In this document: one piece after another, positions 24,490-35,244 of the stretch | Numbering within the stretch: the first letter of the stretch is position 1 | How the letters are laid out: the number at the start of each line of letters is the position of its first letter | Source of the DNA: Cavia porcellus | Lineage: Eukaryota; Chordata; Mammalia; Rodentia; Caviidae | Length of the DNA stretch: 64,000 nt | Direction: 5' to 3' | Assembly: GCF_034190915.1 (NCBI RefSeq) | Contig: NW_026947502.1 | Coordinates: forward strand, 33,510,785-33,574,784 | Notes under the pieces: model-generated | Told to the model about the DNA's origin: nothing | Database searches by the model: none | What the model saw: the letters and a program-made list of their open reading frames with translations, nothing else | Translations under genes and position numbers: made by a program

Positions 24490-25351
24490 ACTTCCTGAGA
24501 ACATGGCGGACAGACAGCAGCAGCTACTGAAGGCTCTCTAAAGGCTCGGCTCAGAGGCCAGGAATGATGCGGACTAAGGAGATACGAACCAGTAGAGATA
24601 TGCTCTGCTGACTCAGGAACGAACTGGGCTGAGAGAATCTAACTTAGAATACAGTCCTGGCGCTAAAATAGGAACAGTAAAATCTCGGTGTGGAGGCTCG
24701 ACCCCGCGCCATTGGAAACCGCGGTTTGGATTTCCCGCCGCCCAGCGGCTGGCTGCCTCCACAGCGGCTCGGCAAGGAGAGACGCGCCGAGCTCTGGGAA
24801 CCGGAGTCTGCGAACGGAGTCCCCGCGCCATTGGAAACCGCGGCTTGGATTTCCCGCCGCCCAGCAGCTGGCTGCCTCCACAGCGGCTCGGCAAGGAGAG
24901 ACGCGCTGAGCTCTGGGAACGGGAGTCTGGGAACGGAGTCGGAAACAGGACGGACAAGGAGGAAAACTGACTGGTGGCGAGGTGAGCAAGAAACTGATCC
25001 CCTACCACAGTTTGACTCCAGCGGAGGTTTTTCTGGGCTCGGGCAGTCCTGTAAGAGCAGGGCGCGGTGACAACTCCAGCCGCACATTCCCCTCTCGGAC
25101 GGGATTGGTGAAAGGTGCCTGGCCTGAGTGACGCTGCTGGCGGACTCCCTAGGCTGGCCTAACCCAGATCCCAGAGCCTGACAGTGGCCCGGAGGAGCGA
25201 CCGACTCCCGCGTAGGCTGCCTCCTCCGCAACTCCCTGGGGCGCAGCGGTGGGCGGGAACACCTAGCCAGCGCAATTTGATCAGGCTGTGGCTGACAGGC
25301 AGGGAAGCCGGGCCTCCTATGTAAGATTGCATTTTATAAGGAACAGAAAAT
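24490..25351 (+). promoter_or_regulatory. Half-L1 5'UTR / internal promoter region
   Basis: CpG-rich, in contrast to the AT-rich surroundings. It contains two tandem 119-bp monomers (24702-24820 and 24821-24939). In L1-type elements the 5'UTR holds an internal Pol II promoter; that is family knowledge, and no transcription start can be read from the sequence. It begins 'acttcctgagaacatggcgg', whose 'aacatggcgg' is YY1-like (known L1 5' ends often carry such a site near position 10-20). Antisense open frames of up to 195 codons at 24613-25231 are artefacts of the CpG-rich repeat. Confidence 0.7.
24702..24939 (+). repeat. Two tandem 119-bp 5'UTR monomers
   Basis: Each unit starts 'ccccgcgccattggaaaccg' and contains 'ggatttcccgccgcccag', 'cagcggctcggcaaggagag' and 'gagctctgggaac'. 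The copies differ at a handful of positions. Weaker complements of the same monomer can be read in the ORF-less elements at 30.2 and 51.4 kb. Confidence 0.85.
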
Positions 25352-26404
25352 ATGGGGAAGGGAAGCAACAAAAAAGGCTCCTCGGCCCCCAATCCTGAGA
25401 AACAGGCAATAGTGGACACCGCACCAATATACATTAAGCGCCATCTAGAGAGCCTCATAGACCAATTCAGGAATGAAGTTATCAATGACCTGAAGCTAGA
25501 AGTATGCAGAATAGTTAGAGAAATGCTAAGCACCACCCAGGAAAAAGCAGATGGTGGAATGGAAGAACAGAAAAAGAGGGGAGAATTGCTTGATGGAGAA
25601 AACAGAGAAAGCATTGAGTATGTGAAGCAGGTTCAAAGAGACTATCAAGAAATTAAGAAGTCTATCCAAGACTGGCATAACAGCTTGAAAGAAACTAAGG
25701 ACAGACTATCTGAATCGGAGGGCAGACTTGAAACATGGGAGAATGAAATGAAAAACTTCTTAAAAATAACAAAGAAACACACAGCAATAATACAAAGACA
25801 AGAAGATGATAAGAGGAGCCATAACTTAAGGATTAAGAACATAAAAGAAGAAGTAGGGACACAAACAAGTGAACTACAAAAGCTACTCACAGAAATAATC
25901 CAGGAGAATTTTCCTAATTTAGCAAAAGGTAAAGATACTCAGATGTATGAGGCATACAGGACCCCAGCTACCTACAACCCTAACAGAGAAACACCCAGGC
26001 ATATAATAATAAAAATTCCAGAAATTCAATACAAGAACAGAATATTAAAAGCTGTAAGAGACAAGAAACAGATCACTTACAAGGGAATACCCATCAGAAT
26101 TACAGCAGATTTCTCTTCACAAACCATCAAATCACGAAGAGCATGGGGAGAAATAATTCAAGCTTTGAAAGATAATAATCTCCAGCCAAGATTGAGATAT
26201 CCTGCACAACTGTCCCTGGAAATTGATGGAAAAACGAGGTGCTTCCAGGATAAAGAGGAACTGGGGGAATTTGCAACCACCAATTCAACCCTACAGAAAG
26301 TATTGCAGGATATTCTAAAAAAAGAAAAATACAAAGAACCCAGAAATAGTGGCGGGGAGGCCACAACGAATGGAGCAGAGAACAAAATGAAGAAGACAAA
26401 CTGA
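25352..26404 (+). CDS. L1-type ORF1 protein (RNA-binding chaperone), intact
   Basis: A 350-codon open frame with the length expected for mammalian L1 ORF1p, which trimerises, binds its RNA and acts as a nucleic-acid chaperone in a cytoplasmic ribonucleoprotein. A basic N-terminus (MGKGSNKKGS) is followed by a long heptad-rich, charged coiled-coil region, about residues 30-150. The RRM-like region spans roughly 157-252, with an RNP-like 'HNLRIKNI' (157-164), the conserved 'EAYRTP' (200-205) and 'RHIIIKIP' (216-223). The C-terminal domain is about 255-322, with 'RYPAQLSLEIDGKTRCF' (282-298). The start fits the family and gives the usual basic N-terminus. No frameshift or stop occurs. It is followed by 3'UTR instead of ORF2, so the product could act only with ORF2p supplied from an L1 elsewhere. 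It is a transposon gene, not a host gene. Confidence 0.92.
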   Translation: MGKGSNKKGSSAPNPEKQAIVDTAPIYIKRHLESLIDQFRNEVINDLKLEVCRIVREMLSTTQEKADGGMEEQKKRGELLDGENRESIEYVKQVQRDYQEIKKSIQDWHNSLKETKDRLSESEGRLETWENEMKNFLKITKKHTAIIQRQEDDKRSHNLRIKNIKEEVGTQTSELQKLLTEIIQENFPNLAKGKDTQMYEAYRTPATYNPNRETPRHIIIKIPEIQYKNRILKAVRDKKQITYKGIPIRITADFSSQTIKSRRAWGEIIQALKDNNLQPRLRYPAQLSLEIDGKTRCFQDKEELGEFATTNSTLQKVLQDILKKEKYKEPRNSGGEATTNGAENKMKKTN

Positions 26405-27737
26405 CAGCTACTGACAGAAAAAGAGCTCAACAGAAATGAGACAGAGAAGATTGGATGATAGGAACAGCTTTTTTGGGAGAAAATGACATCTTAATAGGTA
26501 ATGCTGATTTAGTACCATCTTGTTTTGAAGTCTCATCTAGCTTTTGTTCTTCTGTCTCCAATGGTCTAAACAGGTTGTATCTTATTGGATTTTGTTATGT
26601 ACGATAGTATAAGCAAAAACCTTTTAAGGACAAGGAGATTATACAGAGACCATTGTTCATTTTCTGTTAGTCGATTCTAAATACTCTATAATGCTGTCAT
26701 TCTCTTAAATGGTTTTACATTGTTTTGATATACTTAATGCTACAGTATATGAAGTTGTACTCAAGGACTTCAGGGAGGGAGTCAATATGGTAACTATTTT
26801 TGGGTCAGGATTATCTGGTGGTGAAACACTATTCTGCTTAAATGGTTATGTTTTGATCTGCCCTGTTTCGCTGTTATGCCCCCTTTTTTCTCAATCTCCA
26901 CTCCATTATTTACTTTTTTATTTTTATCCATTTAATTAAAGGGAAAAATATAGCAGGATATAATATAGTAACCCACTTTGACTTTCTATTATCTCGATTT
27001 GAAGCCCTGTATTACTCTCACCATCTTGTTTTTGACTGAGGTTCCTCTATTCTGTTTTGCTGGATAGTATCAGGTTCAAAAGTTTAGGCATCAGCTGAGA
27101 AGATAATGAGATTCATTATAATGCCCATTCTCGTTGACTTTTATCTACTTTTGAAGACCTACAATATCTCCAATGTTTTGGTTTTGTCGGTTTTATTCTT
27201 TACGGTTTTGTTCAATTGTATAACAACTAATGATATAGGCAATTCTATTAGAAATAGCGGGAGGCATTATGGTAACCATTGTTGATCACCTTGTATTATG
27301 TTTTTATATTATCTATTATGTCCACCCTTTTGACTTGACCGATTCTGTTCTGTTATGTCACATTTGGTTTTACTCTCTTCCAAAAAAGCAATAAGAACCG
27401 TGGGAGCAATGAAACCCAAAATGTGTAATAGTCATTGTACAAAAGAGAGGAAAAGAAAGTGCTCTAAACTATATAACTGCATGTATATTTAAGTGTATAA
27501 GATGGAAAATGGTATCACAGAGTTTTATTGGATCATTGAACAGAACTGTTTGCAGTATCATTGTTGGAATGTCCACTCTACAAGCTTTAATTTTGTGACT
27601 TGAACAATTATTTCTAAGATGGCAATATGTAATCCATTAACTAGTGATTGCCTACTGCGCATTTTTTTCTCCTGTAAATCTGTATAACTTGTACCCCTTC
27701 ACTGTTTTTTTTTCTTTCTTTTCTTTTCTCCTTAAAT
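26405..27737 (+). other. Half-L1 3'UTR
   Basis: About 1.3 kb, AT-rich, no conserved reading frame. Two landmarks recur in diverged form: a 'tatggtaac' motif (26787, 27270) and a 'ttctgtt(ctg)tta' type motif (26870, 27048, 27347). The last 340 bp, including 'aaagaaagtgctctaaact' near 27450 and 'gacttgaacaattatttcta' near 27598, match the 3'UTR of the L1 at 50281-50960. A polypyrimidine run (27705-27731) precedes the A-tail. Confidence 0.75.
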
Positions 27738-27760
27738 TAAAAAAAAAAAAAAGAAAGAAA

Positions 27761-27776
27761 GAAAATAGCATATAAG
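27761..27776. repeat. Target-site duplication, right copy (half-L1)
   Basis: Identical 16-bp copy of 24474-24489 immediately after the A-rich tail. Confidence 0.9.
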
Positions 27777-27870
27777 TGTAGTGCCTTAACAGAAAGAACT
27801 TTAAATAACACTGAAACCAAATTTGATCTAAATGCCTCTTCTCACTTGAGATTTTGCTCTACCTAAAACT

Positions 27871-28256
27871 TGTTATGGTTTGTGTCTGGATGTCCCTCCA
27901 AAGCTTCATGTGATCATGGGGGTGGGCTTTTTGTAGGAGGCTGACACTAGAGTTTGTGACTGGTTCATTGCCTCATTCAGGCACTGGGGACATGAGTGCT
28001 ATAGCTTCCTTAGGGTGGGTGGCCTGCATAGAATATAAGGGATGGAGAGAGGTTCTCTCTCCCCTTTTAGCTCTTGTTACTTTAGGTATCTTTCATCACC
28101 ATTAACTGTTGCCCTTCTGCCATAGCCACCCTGCTTTAGAGCCAACTGATTATGGACTGAAACTTCCACAAACTGTGAGATAAATAAACCTTTCCTTTCT
28201 TAATTTTGGACGTCAGATATTTTTGTCTCAGCAATGAGAGAAAAGTAACTAAGACA
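27871..28256 (+). mobile_element. MaLR-type solo LTR
   Basis: Starts 'tgttatggtttgtgtctgga', contains 'attatggactgaaacttcca', 'gagataaataaacc' (polyadenylation signal) and ends 'gtaactaagaca'. Flanks 'aaact' (27866-27870) and 'aagct' (28257-28261) fit a 5-bp target-site duplication with one mismatch, as for ERVL/MaLR integration. Confidence 0.8.
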
Positions 28257-28859
28257 AAGCTTTGCAGTGTGGTGTGCCTGCATTATACACAAATATTCCT
28301 ATAGAAGACATACGGTACAGTGCTTGTGTGCATGCATTCATTTTATAAACAGAATCATTTATATGCTTCAGGCTGCAATTAGCTTTTCACACTCCATAAT
28401 ATGTGAATGTCGGTAACAGTTCTGACTCACAATACCCTAAATGAGTATTTCCAAATTGTGTTTAGCTATTCCTTCTTTTGGCATACAGTCAGGTTACTTG
28501 CTTTCCTTTTCTTTTGCTAATACAGAATTCTTTTATTTTTCATAGTATTTAGTGTTTCTTAGCTTCCATGTTAACAATACAGGAGTTACAAGTGCCAAAG
28601 TCCACCAAGTCTAGGCTGCAGGGTACACAAACAAGATTTTAAAATCTCAATTCTAGGATACAATTATTGGAGACCACTACTAAATGGCTCTGAGCAGGAT
28701 TTAAAATTAACTAATTGACTTTCTATGTTGTTGTAGTCACGGGTTGTACACAGAGAACAACTAGGATTAGCACATGGAGTTTGTAATATTTTTATAATGG
28801 TCACCACGAGTTAACACAGGAAAATGTAGGAAATCTATCCGCAACACCAAAAACATAGA
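28257..28859. other. Unassigned stretch, possibly old LINE relic
   Basis: 28300-28500 resembles the complement of a degraded L1 3' region ('cagaatcatttatatgct', 'cctaaatgagtatttcc'). The remainder shows nothing I recognise. Confidence 0.3.
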
Positions 28860-29490
28860 TTATTTAGTCAAGAGCCTCAACCCCATGGCAATGTCCCACA
28901 TGAGTCCAGATAAAAACCCAGAGCTCAGTACAGTGCCTCCCACGAATCCAACTGGAAGTCCAGAGCCCACAGAAGGACTCACGCCAGTCTCTTTTACGGA
29001 TCCGTGCCGGGAAGACCCAAGGGTCAGTGGTGGAAGCCAGAAAGTCTATGCCAGCAGGATGAAGGAGCTGTGCTAGTGAGATGAGGGTTCTACACTGGAG
29101 CCAAGAAGTCACACTCACAATAAAGACCAGGGCTATCCTGAAAGACACCACAGCTGTCCTCAGCGACACTGAGGCCCCGAGCTCCTCCGTCGACAAGCAC
29201 AGTCGGGTACATTCCAGAAAGCAGCGTGATGAGTTCATCCTGGAGACCAAGCAGCACACGTTTTCCCCTCTGGAGCCAGGAAGCAATGCTCAATGTGAGG
29301 ACCAAACCTTCTCCAGGAGAACCAACAGCTCAGACAGCAACTCATAGGAGAACCCACAATGTCTCCTTAACGCCTCAATCCCTCTCCCCTCCCCTCACCT
29401 ATTTTTCCTGGCAACCCTCTTCAGGTGGAGCATCTTCTCTCAATGCCATGCTGATGTAATCCAGCTGGTGTTAAGTTGACCACCAGTTCT
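28860..29490. other. GC- and CpG-richer island of unknown origin
   Basis: Base use differs from the AT-rich surroundings. Internal near-repeats are visible: 'ctggagccaagaagtcacac' (29096) and 'ctggagccaggaagcaatgc' (29270). Open frames of 63 and 88 codons (plus) and 140 codons (minus) overlap, none with a recognisable domain. The right end ('gtgttaagttgacca') resembles the ends of some rodent LTRs. It could be an LTR or 5'UTR-like part of an unrecognised retroelement. Confidence 0.35.
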
Positions 29491-30224
29491 CAAACTATAA
29501 CATATGTTTATCTATGAGTCTGTCCTAGGCCTAAGCCCCTTGTCTAGAGATGGGAGTGGATTCATAGTTTCATAGTGAGTAAACTTCTATGAATCACTAG
29601 TCTTGGCTAAGGCCTGTAGTGGACTGTGATACTAGTGACACTTCAAAGGCAAGATAAGGCCAGATCTGAGGACCTCTGGCTCCAACCCCAATTAAGTAGA
29701 TAGAAACTGCAGGTGCAGGCATTTCACTCCTGATGTCTCATTCCCACCATAAATATCATCATGGAGATAAGACAGTTCTCCTAAATTGACCAAACTTAGG
29801 AGAAGTGTTTGAAGTGACTCCCAAGGTCCTGCTCAGTTCCTATGCTTCTGGCAGTATCCCTTCTCTTTGTTTGAAAACCTAATAAATATGGGCCACTCAG
29901 AGAAGTTTTTGTCTCAGTCCCTAGAGTCTTGAATTCTGCCAGCGGATTTTGATCCTCCTGGAGATATAAAATCATACTACTTGTGTCATTCATTTAAGTC
30001 ATTGCTATACACTCGTTTGGGAGACTGGGGATCTTGGCCAGGTCTCTGATATGCAATTATAGCCATAATTACTGGCCTATTATTTTGAGGCTAGTGGAGA
30101 GAGGAAAAAACTGAACAAATGATAGCTTTGAGATAGTAGCTCTGAGATCAATTATATACTTTTCAAACAATAAAATGGACAACCAAACCATAGGAAACAC
30201 ATAGTTGTCATTTTATTTTGGTTG
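29491..30224. other. Unassigned non-coding stretch
   Basis: Nothing recognised; a 65-codon minus-strand frame at 29796-29993 lacks domain features. Confidence 0.35.
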
Positions 30225-30236
30225 CCTTGTGTTTTT
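30225..30236. repeat. Target-site duplication, left copy
   Basis: 'ccttgtgttttt', repeated at 30886-30897. Brackets the ORF-less L1-derived element. Confidence 0.7.
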
Positions 30237-30885
30237 CATTAATTTTTGAATTTTTTACTTTAAAGAAAATAAAATCCAACAAAACAGAACAGAGCAAAGG
30301 CAATCAAAATAGAGCAGCAAAACTGGTACAGAGCTTCAAATCAGGATACTAGGAAAATAACAACAGCTACCATGATGTATTTTGTTATCTTCACATTAGT
30401 TGTCTGTTCCATCAAGTATAGCAAAATCAAACCAAAGCAAAACAGAATAAAACCAATCAAAATATAACACTGAATAAAGCAAAACAAAACAGTGAGAACA
30501 ATATTGGACTTCAAAGACAGACAGATGGAAGTCCCTTACATTTGCTAAATTGCATACTGCCATCCTTCCAATAGACTGCTGGCCTCAGGCCTGCAAAATC
30601 AACCAAACAATAAAGCATTTAATTGCTTTTTGTACCTCAGTTGCTACCAACTCAGTAGGTCTTCCGGTTGCTTACTGGGTAGGGATGTTTGGGGTTGATT
30701 CTCAGCCTGCAGGCCTGCAGGCTCATGAGAGGTGCTGACTTTTCTCTTTCTGGACCCCACATGTCTTGCACAGCTTATCAGAAAGGCTGACTAGTTGGCT
30801 CCTTGTTTGGTTTCTCCCAGTCCCAGCATGGCTGATTCTCAGGAGGCGCTGACTTTTCTCTTTGTGGACCCTATATGGCTTGCGT
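30237..30885 (-). mobile_element. ORF-less L1-derived short element, copy A
   Basis: About 650 bp on the minus strand. Its 3' end is a T-rich run on the plus strand (30237-30256), the complement of an A-rich tail. The body (about 30265-30540) aligns by eye with the element at 51412-52094, for example 'ggtacagagcttcaaatcag' here and 'ggtacagaacttcacagcag' there. The 5' part holds two repeats 114 bp apart ('gctgacttttctcttt' at 30734 and 30848). Flanked by a 12-bp duplication. There is no ORF1 or ORF2 sequence. Copy A is more diverged than copy B. Confidence 0.6.
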
Positions 30886-30897
30886 CCTTGTGTTTTT
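30886..30897. repeat. Target-site duplication, right copy
   Basis: Identical 12-bp copy of 30225-30236. Confidence 0.7.
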
Positions 30898-33399
30898 AAT
30901 TAGAAAGCAGCCAAAATCTCCTGTAGAAATGAGAAGAAAAAACTCTTAAGAAGATCTTTATTAGGTAGATGAAGACCTCATTCTTTCCAGATTCTCCATG
31001 CAAATCTATTTCCTGTGTCCTCTACAGGTACAGGAAGTCCTACAGACAGAGCTCTGAGGGTGCACTACCCTCTCAAGTAGCTGCACTTCCATCCTTCAGA
31101 AGCACAACTGAAAACATTTGATTTTGTTTATTTTTTCAAAAATTAATAGGTTTTTGTCACCCGAGATACTCAAACATTATAGAAACGTATAAAGCAAAAA
31201 GTAACAAAATGCATTCCATTTCCCTATTCCAATGTTATTTTCAGTATGCTTCGTGTATCTCTTTCTCCCCCCTCCCTTTTCTTTTCTCCTTTCCCACAAA
31301 GTGTAATTTCCTATAAATGACTATAAATAGCCTTATTTTTATAGAACTAGCATTTTTCACACAGCATGTTCTATATATCTTTGACAATACTAATAGATCT
31401 TATTTGTCTTTGGTAGTGGCTAAATCATAACCACATAATTTATGCTATACTTGATCATTTATCCATTTATTTATTCATCTGTTTGTCTCTCAAATATTTC
31501 TTTTGCGGCAATGTGCTCAATACTAAAGCGCATAATGGTAAGCACAATGGGCACAGTATGAGGCCTCTAGGGATTTTGGTTCAGGAGGAAAAATAAGCAA
31601 AAACGTTGTGTGATAAATCTTATGGTACCTAGTTCAGGAGTTGTGATTAGGAAAGTTTAGGTGATAAAAGTAATGACTATGCTGAGAAATCACAGAGGAT
31701 AAGATAAAGCTTGCAAAGCCAAAAAGACAAGGTATTTAATCTAGGCAACAGCATTTGCAAAGACGTGGTCATTCTGTAAAAATGAAGATACTTTATGCAG
31801 CTGGAATTCATTGTTTGGGGTATGAAGACAGATGGCGCTGCAGTTTAGATAGTGGTGCTGTCCTTGATCTGTGACCCTTAAAAATGAATCAGAAATTATT
31901 GTACAAGGAGAGCTACATTCTATCCCTAAACCACCTAGTTGCATTCAAACCCAGGCATGACTCAAGTGAAAAGGGGGAAAATTAGTTTTATTTTAACAGG
32001 GCTTGTAGAAAATTATAAATATGATAAAAAATTTTGTAAGTATGTTCAAAATGAGGGGGTTTAAATACTCAGTAGTGAAAGGACATACATTGTCTCTTTC
32101 TAGCACATGATATTGTTAAATGGGAGTATAAAACAAAGTGTGTCTGTACAAGAATCATTACCTCAGTGCCTATGTATTAATTGCCTAGATTCATCTGGCT
32201 TTATGAGTGGATTTGAAGTAAAAAAAAAATACCATAGAAATAGGAAGGTGTTAATATTATATAAATACTTGAATGTTTTAGCATCAGACCCACAGTGAGG
32301 AGCAGACAGCCATACTTTTCCTAGCTAAAAAGGAATGAATCCTGCAAAGCACTTGTAACATGGCTTGGTGTTCATGTGCTCTGGGAACAAATGCACGTCC
32401 ACAATTAAGCGGCACATGGAACATTGGGAACATAAAAGTCAGCAAAAGGCAGAAAAATTGTGCCTGGGAAAAGAGAGTAGTGCAGTCACCAGCTATGATG
32501 CCTTCCACCTGGGAAGCTGACAGGAAGCAGGACCAGCACGGGACATGGGCTGCAGAGTTGGCTCATCCTCATGAAACTACACAAGAAGGTGCTGGAAATG
32601 GTCCCATTCCAGCTATTGATGGGAGCCATGCCCACCAAACATGAGTCCCATGCCAGATAATTGCCTTGGTGGGTCCTTAGGGAGTCACTTCTTAGGATAT
32701 TCCTTGCTCTTTAGTGTATACAATTATATCCCTCACCTGACTTCAGTGATATGTAGGGCCAGTAGTGGTGGCAGTGGTGGTGGCATCCACTTTTACTATA
32801 CACACAAAAACAGGAAATGAGGGGCTAAAGATAAAGATGTTTCTCCAAGAGCGCATTTCCTTATATCTTTGGAATCATTTGTTTGGCAAGCAAAATCATT
32901 TGTAGGTGGGAAGCAAAATTCTGCTCTCTGACAGAGGACAGAATTCCTATTCCATCAGCCACTATATTATAGCAGGGAACGGAAAGAAGCCACAGAGAAG
33001 GAGCTGTGCCTGCACCTCCAGAGTCTAGCAAGCTTCTAGTTCCACACTTGACTGCAGTGCAGGACCCTTTGTGCATTGCTCTGTTAACTAATAGACCAAA
33101 AAAAAGAGTAAGGTTCTGATTTCAAATGGGAGGATCAAAAGGATAACACAGGGAACACGAAATTAAAAAATAATTGATAATTTTCACATTTAAAAGTACT
33201 CTCGTTTCCTCAAGAATAGGTTGGAAAATTTAGGGAATTTTTGTATCCTTCACCAAAAAAAATTCTGGCAAGTGAAAGAGCTATGGTCCCATTTACTTTC
33301 TAAATTCTGAGATTCCTTGAGCTTTCTGGTTAAAATATCTCTCACTTTTCTCTTTGTGTTGAGCAAGTCTGTTGAGTGCATATCAGGACATAGAGGTGA
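30898..33399. other. 2.5-kb unassigned stretch with old repeat traces
   Basis: 31300-31500 resembles the complement of a degraded LINE ('cacacagcatgttctatata', 'ttgatcatttatccatttat'); 31500-31960 resembles an ancient repeat also seen at 43.0 kb ('gcatttgcaaagacgtggtc'). A 94-codon frame at 32360-32644 has no recognisable domain. Confidence 0.3.
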
Positions 33400-33795
33400 C
33401 TTGCATAGACTGTCTGATTAGTTTTCTCTCCCTGATGAAACACAATACCCAAAACCCAAAATTAAGGATGGAAAGGTTATTTAGCTCACAGTTTGTAAGG
33501 ATTTCAGCCCCTAATCAGCTGGTTCCAAGGCAGGGTGGCCTGGCACAGAGGCAGCAGTTCAAGGCAGCAGAAGACAGCAAAAGCAACAAGAGCTAATGTG
33601 GGGGTGGAGAGAAGCTTCTTTTCTTCCCTTATATTGTAAACAGGCTATGGCACCATAGGGTAGGTATAGCACTCACACCATCTCCAGTTCTCCTGTGGCA
33701 AAGGATAAGGATGTTTACAAAATGAGAACACTGCCTGATGAGTCACTTCATTAAACTTATAAACTCAAGTTGATACAATGTATCAACCATTACAT
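33400..33795 (-). mobile_element. MaLR-type LTR, minus strand
   Basis: Starts on the plus strand with the complement of the LTR end ('gattagttttctctccctga'), then 'tttagctcacagtttgtaag', 'cagctggttccaaggcaggg', 'gtaggtatagcactcacacc' and 'gttgatacaatgtatcaacc'. This is the complement of the LTR at 19526-19917. Confidence 0.75.
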
Positions 33796-35244
33796 TGTCC
33801 AATGTACCAAGAGACAAAACTGCATTGATCACATTTGAACCCTAGTGGTTAGGACAGAAGCAAATCATTCCAAGACAGTGGGAAAGGATTTGCTAATTAA
33901 TTAAATTCCAATGGTGATATTAAAGGTACCTCACACATTAGAGGAAAATGTTTATTGGCTATATATTGCACCAAGAAATAGAAAAGATAAATATTTGTGC
34001 TTCTACTGAGACACATTTAAAATTCCCAAACACCCGTGGTGTAATCTGCTAAGCAATTTACCCAACTGCTTTGCATTTCTTCCTGAACATGTGATTACTG
34101 GGATATTTATTCTAGCCTACATTTGATGATTATTTGCAGTTGTTATTTGTCTGATTTTTAAGTGCATGGTAACACAGGTTATATATGAGCTATTACAAAA
34201 TCTCTTCTGAGTTTTAAAATTATGATCAATTTCTTTCTGGATTGACAAAATATACAAACTTCAATCTTGGAAATCTGTTCCAGAACAAAAATATAGTGGT
34301 ACTGTGTTTTCAAGTCATGGAAGTGGGCTTTCTGGTTAAATCAAATGCACTAGTTAGGAATGAGTTACTATGCATTCGGTATACCTAAAATACAATAGAG
34401 TTTGCATCATGATCAAACAGGAAGCTTTGAAGTTGAGGAATTGTAGAATCTTATAAAATGCTTGGTGGGGGAATCATCCAGCATTGACCATGAATATACA
34501 GTCCATGGGACAAGCACCTAGAGGAGCGCTCTAGTTGGCCAATTGTTGAAAAGTACCATTTGCCATCCATTTGCTTATTGCCATTTTCATATTCAAAACT
34601 GACTGTTCAGGAGTAAATGAAATGAAGTATTTTAGTTACATTTGATCACCAAACGCATGCCTGATAAACTAGTTTAAGAAGAAATGAGAAATGTAAAGAC
34701 CAGCTATGAAGTTTGAGGAGAAATCTAGTCTGCAAGTAAAATGCATCTTGTTGAAGCCAAGGACTACAGAGGTGAAAGGGAAAAGATAAAAGTTGACAAA
34801 GGAAAAAGCCAAAGAGTAAAGGGAACACTGTCAAAGCTCCTCAGGGTGTAAGCAGTAGGGATCAGGCATTTGGCAGATTACTTTTTAACACTGAGCATCT
34901 AAGTGAGTCCGTATTCCTTCCTGTGGAGTCACATTTGCATTCTTTGCTTCTGGAAGTAGTGTGGATAGATTTACTTCACAACAGCCCTTTCCCTTTGTTT
35001 CATAATTGCCTTGGGTCTCCTCTCTCTCACACCATGAATTCTTTGACAGCAGGCTCTTTGTCTTTCATTTTTGTGTTTCTAAAGCACATAGTATCATGGC
35101 AGGCACAAAATGGTACATATTAAATATTTGGAAAAGGAAGAATGTGGTGAGGGAAGCAAATAAAATGAGAAGGTGAGTCAAACTGGGGGTTAGTCATTTG
35201 TTATTCACCTTCAAACTAAACAGCTAAAAGAAACAGATCCCAGG
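33796..35244. other. Unassigned stretch
   Basis: No gene. 35030-35130 carries an L2-like 3' end ('gcacatagtatcatggcagg'). Confidence 0.35.

Larger units (their letters stand above)
24490..27760 (+). mobile_element. Complete half-L1 (HAL1-like) retrotransposon
   Basis: About 3.27 kb with every structural hallmark of a full-length LINE insertion except ORF2: a CpG-rich 5'UTR (24490-25351) with two 119-bp monomers, an intact ORF1 (25352-26404), a 3'UTR (26405-27737), an A-rich tail ending at about 27760, and a perfect 16-bp target-site duplication. The sequence after the ORF1 stop enters non-coding 3' sequence directly, with no frame resembling endonuclease or reverse transcriptase. HAL1 elements, which keep only L1 ORF1, are established in several mammals; they must borrow ORF2p from L1. 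Its terminal 3'UTR block matches that of an L1 at 50281-50960, supporting a shared machinery. The perfect duplication and open ORF1 argue for recent insertion. Confidence 0.9.

Noticed and set aside
24613..25231. Antisense frames of 108-195 codons and plus frames of 73-126 codons
   Set aside because: They lie in the CpG-rich monomer-containing 5'UTR of the half-L1, where stop codons are rare; the near-repeat translations mirror the DNA monomers.
24690..25300. CpG-rich region as a host promoter/CpG island
   Set aside because: It lies wholly inside the transposon bounded by target-site duplications, so it belongs to the element.
28864..29286. 140-codon minus-strand frame
   Set aside because: Overlaps plus-strand frames of similar size in a GC-rich stretch; no domain or conserved pattern.
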